Positions 4,851 to 5,056 of a DNA stretch of 5,056 bases are shown piece by piece. The stretch is from assembly GCA_902475435.1 (NCBI GenBank), contig CABRZL010000127.1:1-5056 (forward strand), read 5' to 3'. Source of the stretch: an uncultured Eubacteriales bacterium. Lineage in GTDB: Bacteria; Bacillota; Clostridia; Oscillospirales; Oscillospiraceae. The position numbers were made by a program, and so were the translations under genes. Under the pieces are notes generated by a model that was given only the letters and a program-made list of their open reading frames with translations, made no database searches and was not told the DNA's origin. Each line of letters begins with the position of its first letter. Positions within the stretch are counted from its first letter, which is position 1.

Positions 4851-5056
4851 ATGAAAGACACTGTATCAATGAATATAAATGGGTATCACACGGATGCGCC
4901 TGTGTATACGTTACTTGATGCCGAGGATTACGCAAAGGTATGTCATTGGAAATGGCAGCAGGCAAAGAGTGGGTACGCCAGACAAAATATTCAGATAACA
5001 TTGCCTGATGGAAGTAAGAAATGGAAAATAATGCTGTTGCATCGAGTAATCTTAGG
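4851..5056 (+). CDS. HNH homing-type endonuclease, 5' part (runs off the right edge)
   Basis: The frame starts at ATG 4851 after GGAGG at 4842-4846 (4-nt spacing, short) and stays open for 68 codons to the window end. The product begins MKDTVSMNINGYHTDAPVYT and shows the pattern of free-standing HNH/AP2 homing nucleases: a strand pair YTLLDAEDYAKVCHWKW at about 19-35, GYARQNI at 41-47 and LHRVIL at 63-68, where the His begins the nuclease motif. The second half, with the Asn-His residues and any AP2 DNA-binding domain, is outside the window. It is unrelated to the packaging-type HNH gene just upstream. Such genes are selfish insertions that cut intron- or gene-free alleles; it lies where a terminase small subunit gene would normally be expected. 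Confidence 0.72.
   Translation, partial: MKDTVSMNINGYHTDAPVYTLLDAEDYAKVCHWKWQQAKSGYARQNIQITLPDGSKKWKIMLLHRVIL

Overview
The window reads as a decayed piece of a prophage or prophage-like element from a Firmicute, most likely a gut Clostridia/Lachnospiraceae-type host. The evidence is the gene content (D5/P4-type phage primase-helicase, an element-borne S-adenosylmethionine synthetase, a phage-type HNH endonuclease), strong AGGAGG-type ribosome binding sites and protein sequences typical of that group. The host assignment is inference; no rRNA or host marker gene is present.

Layout. Positions 1 to about 504 are one end of an IS21-family insertion sequence, pointing left: the 5' part of istA with an in-frame amber stop, then a terminal region with three copies of a ~20-bp repeat and a perfect 18-bp palindrome. 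The IS has cut into the next gene. Positions ~505-2037 are the rest of a phage primase/SF3 helicase that has lost its 5' end and carries two frameshifts. Positions 2038-2644 have no credible gene but hold ten direct and two inverted copies of GCAAC, many paired 9-12 bp apart, which looks like an iteron or protein-binding array. Positions 2645-3720 are metK (S-adenosylmethionine synthetase) with one frameshift.

Positions ~3719-4420, on the opposite strand to the flanking phage genes, form a compact cassette: AT-rich UP-like tract, consensus promoter (TTGCTA, 17 bp, TATAAT), a ~110-nt non-coding leader with two degenerate ~57-nt repeats, an intrinsic terminator with a GCAA tetraloop, a ribosome binding site, a 149-aa protein resembling ToxN/AbiQ/CptN endoribonuclease toxins, and a second terminator. 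This is the architecture of a type III (RNA-protein) toxin-antitoxin or abortive-infection system, and it is the most interesting thing here.

Positions 4441-4806 encode an intact phage HNH nuclease of the kind that precedes terminase genes. It is followed by a terminator and then the start of a second, unrelated HNH homing-type endonuclease that runs off the right edge.

How it fits together: the plus-strand genes are remnants of a phage replication-to-packaging module. The primase and metK are broken, whereas the toxin-antitoxin cassette and the HNH gene are intact, as expected if the element has decayed while a selfish or defensive module persists. Because several lesions are net single-base changes, assembly error must be excluded before calling them biological.
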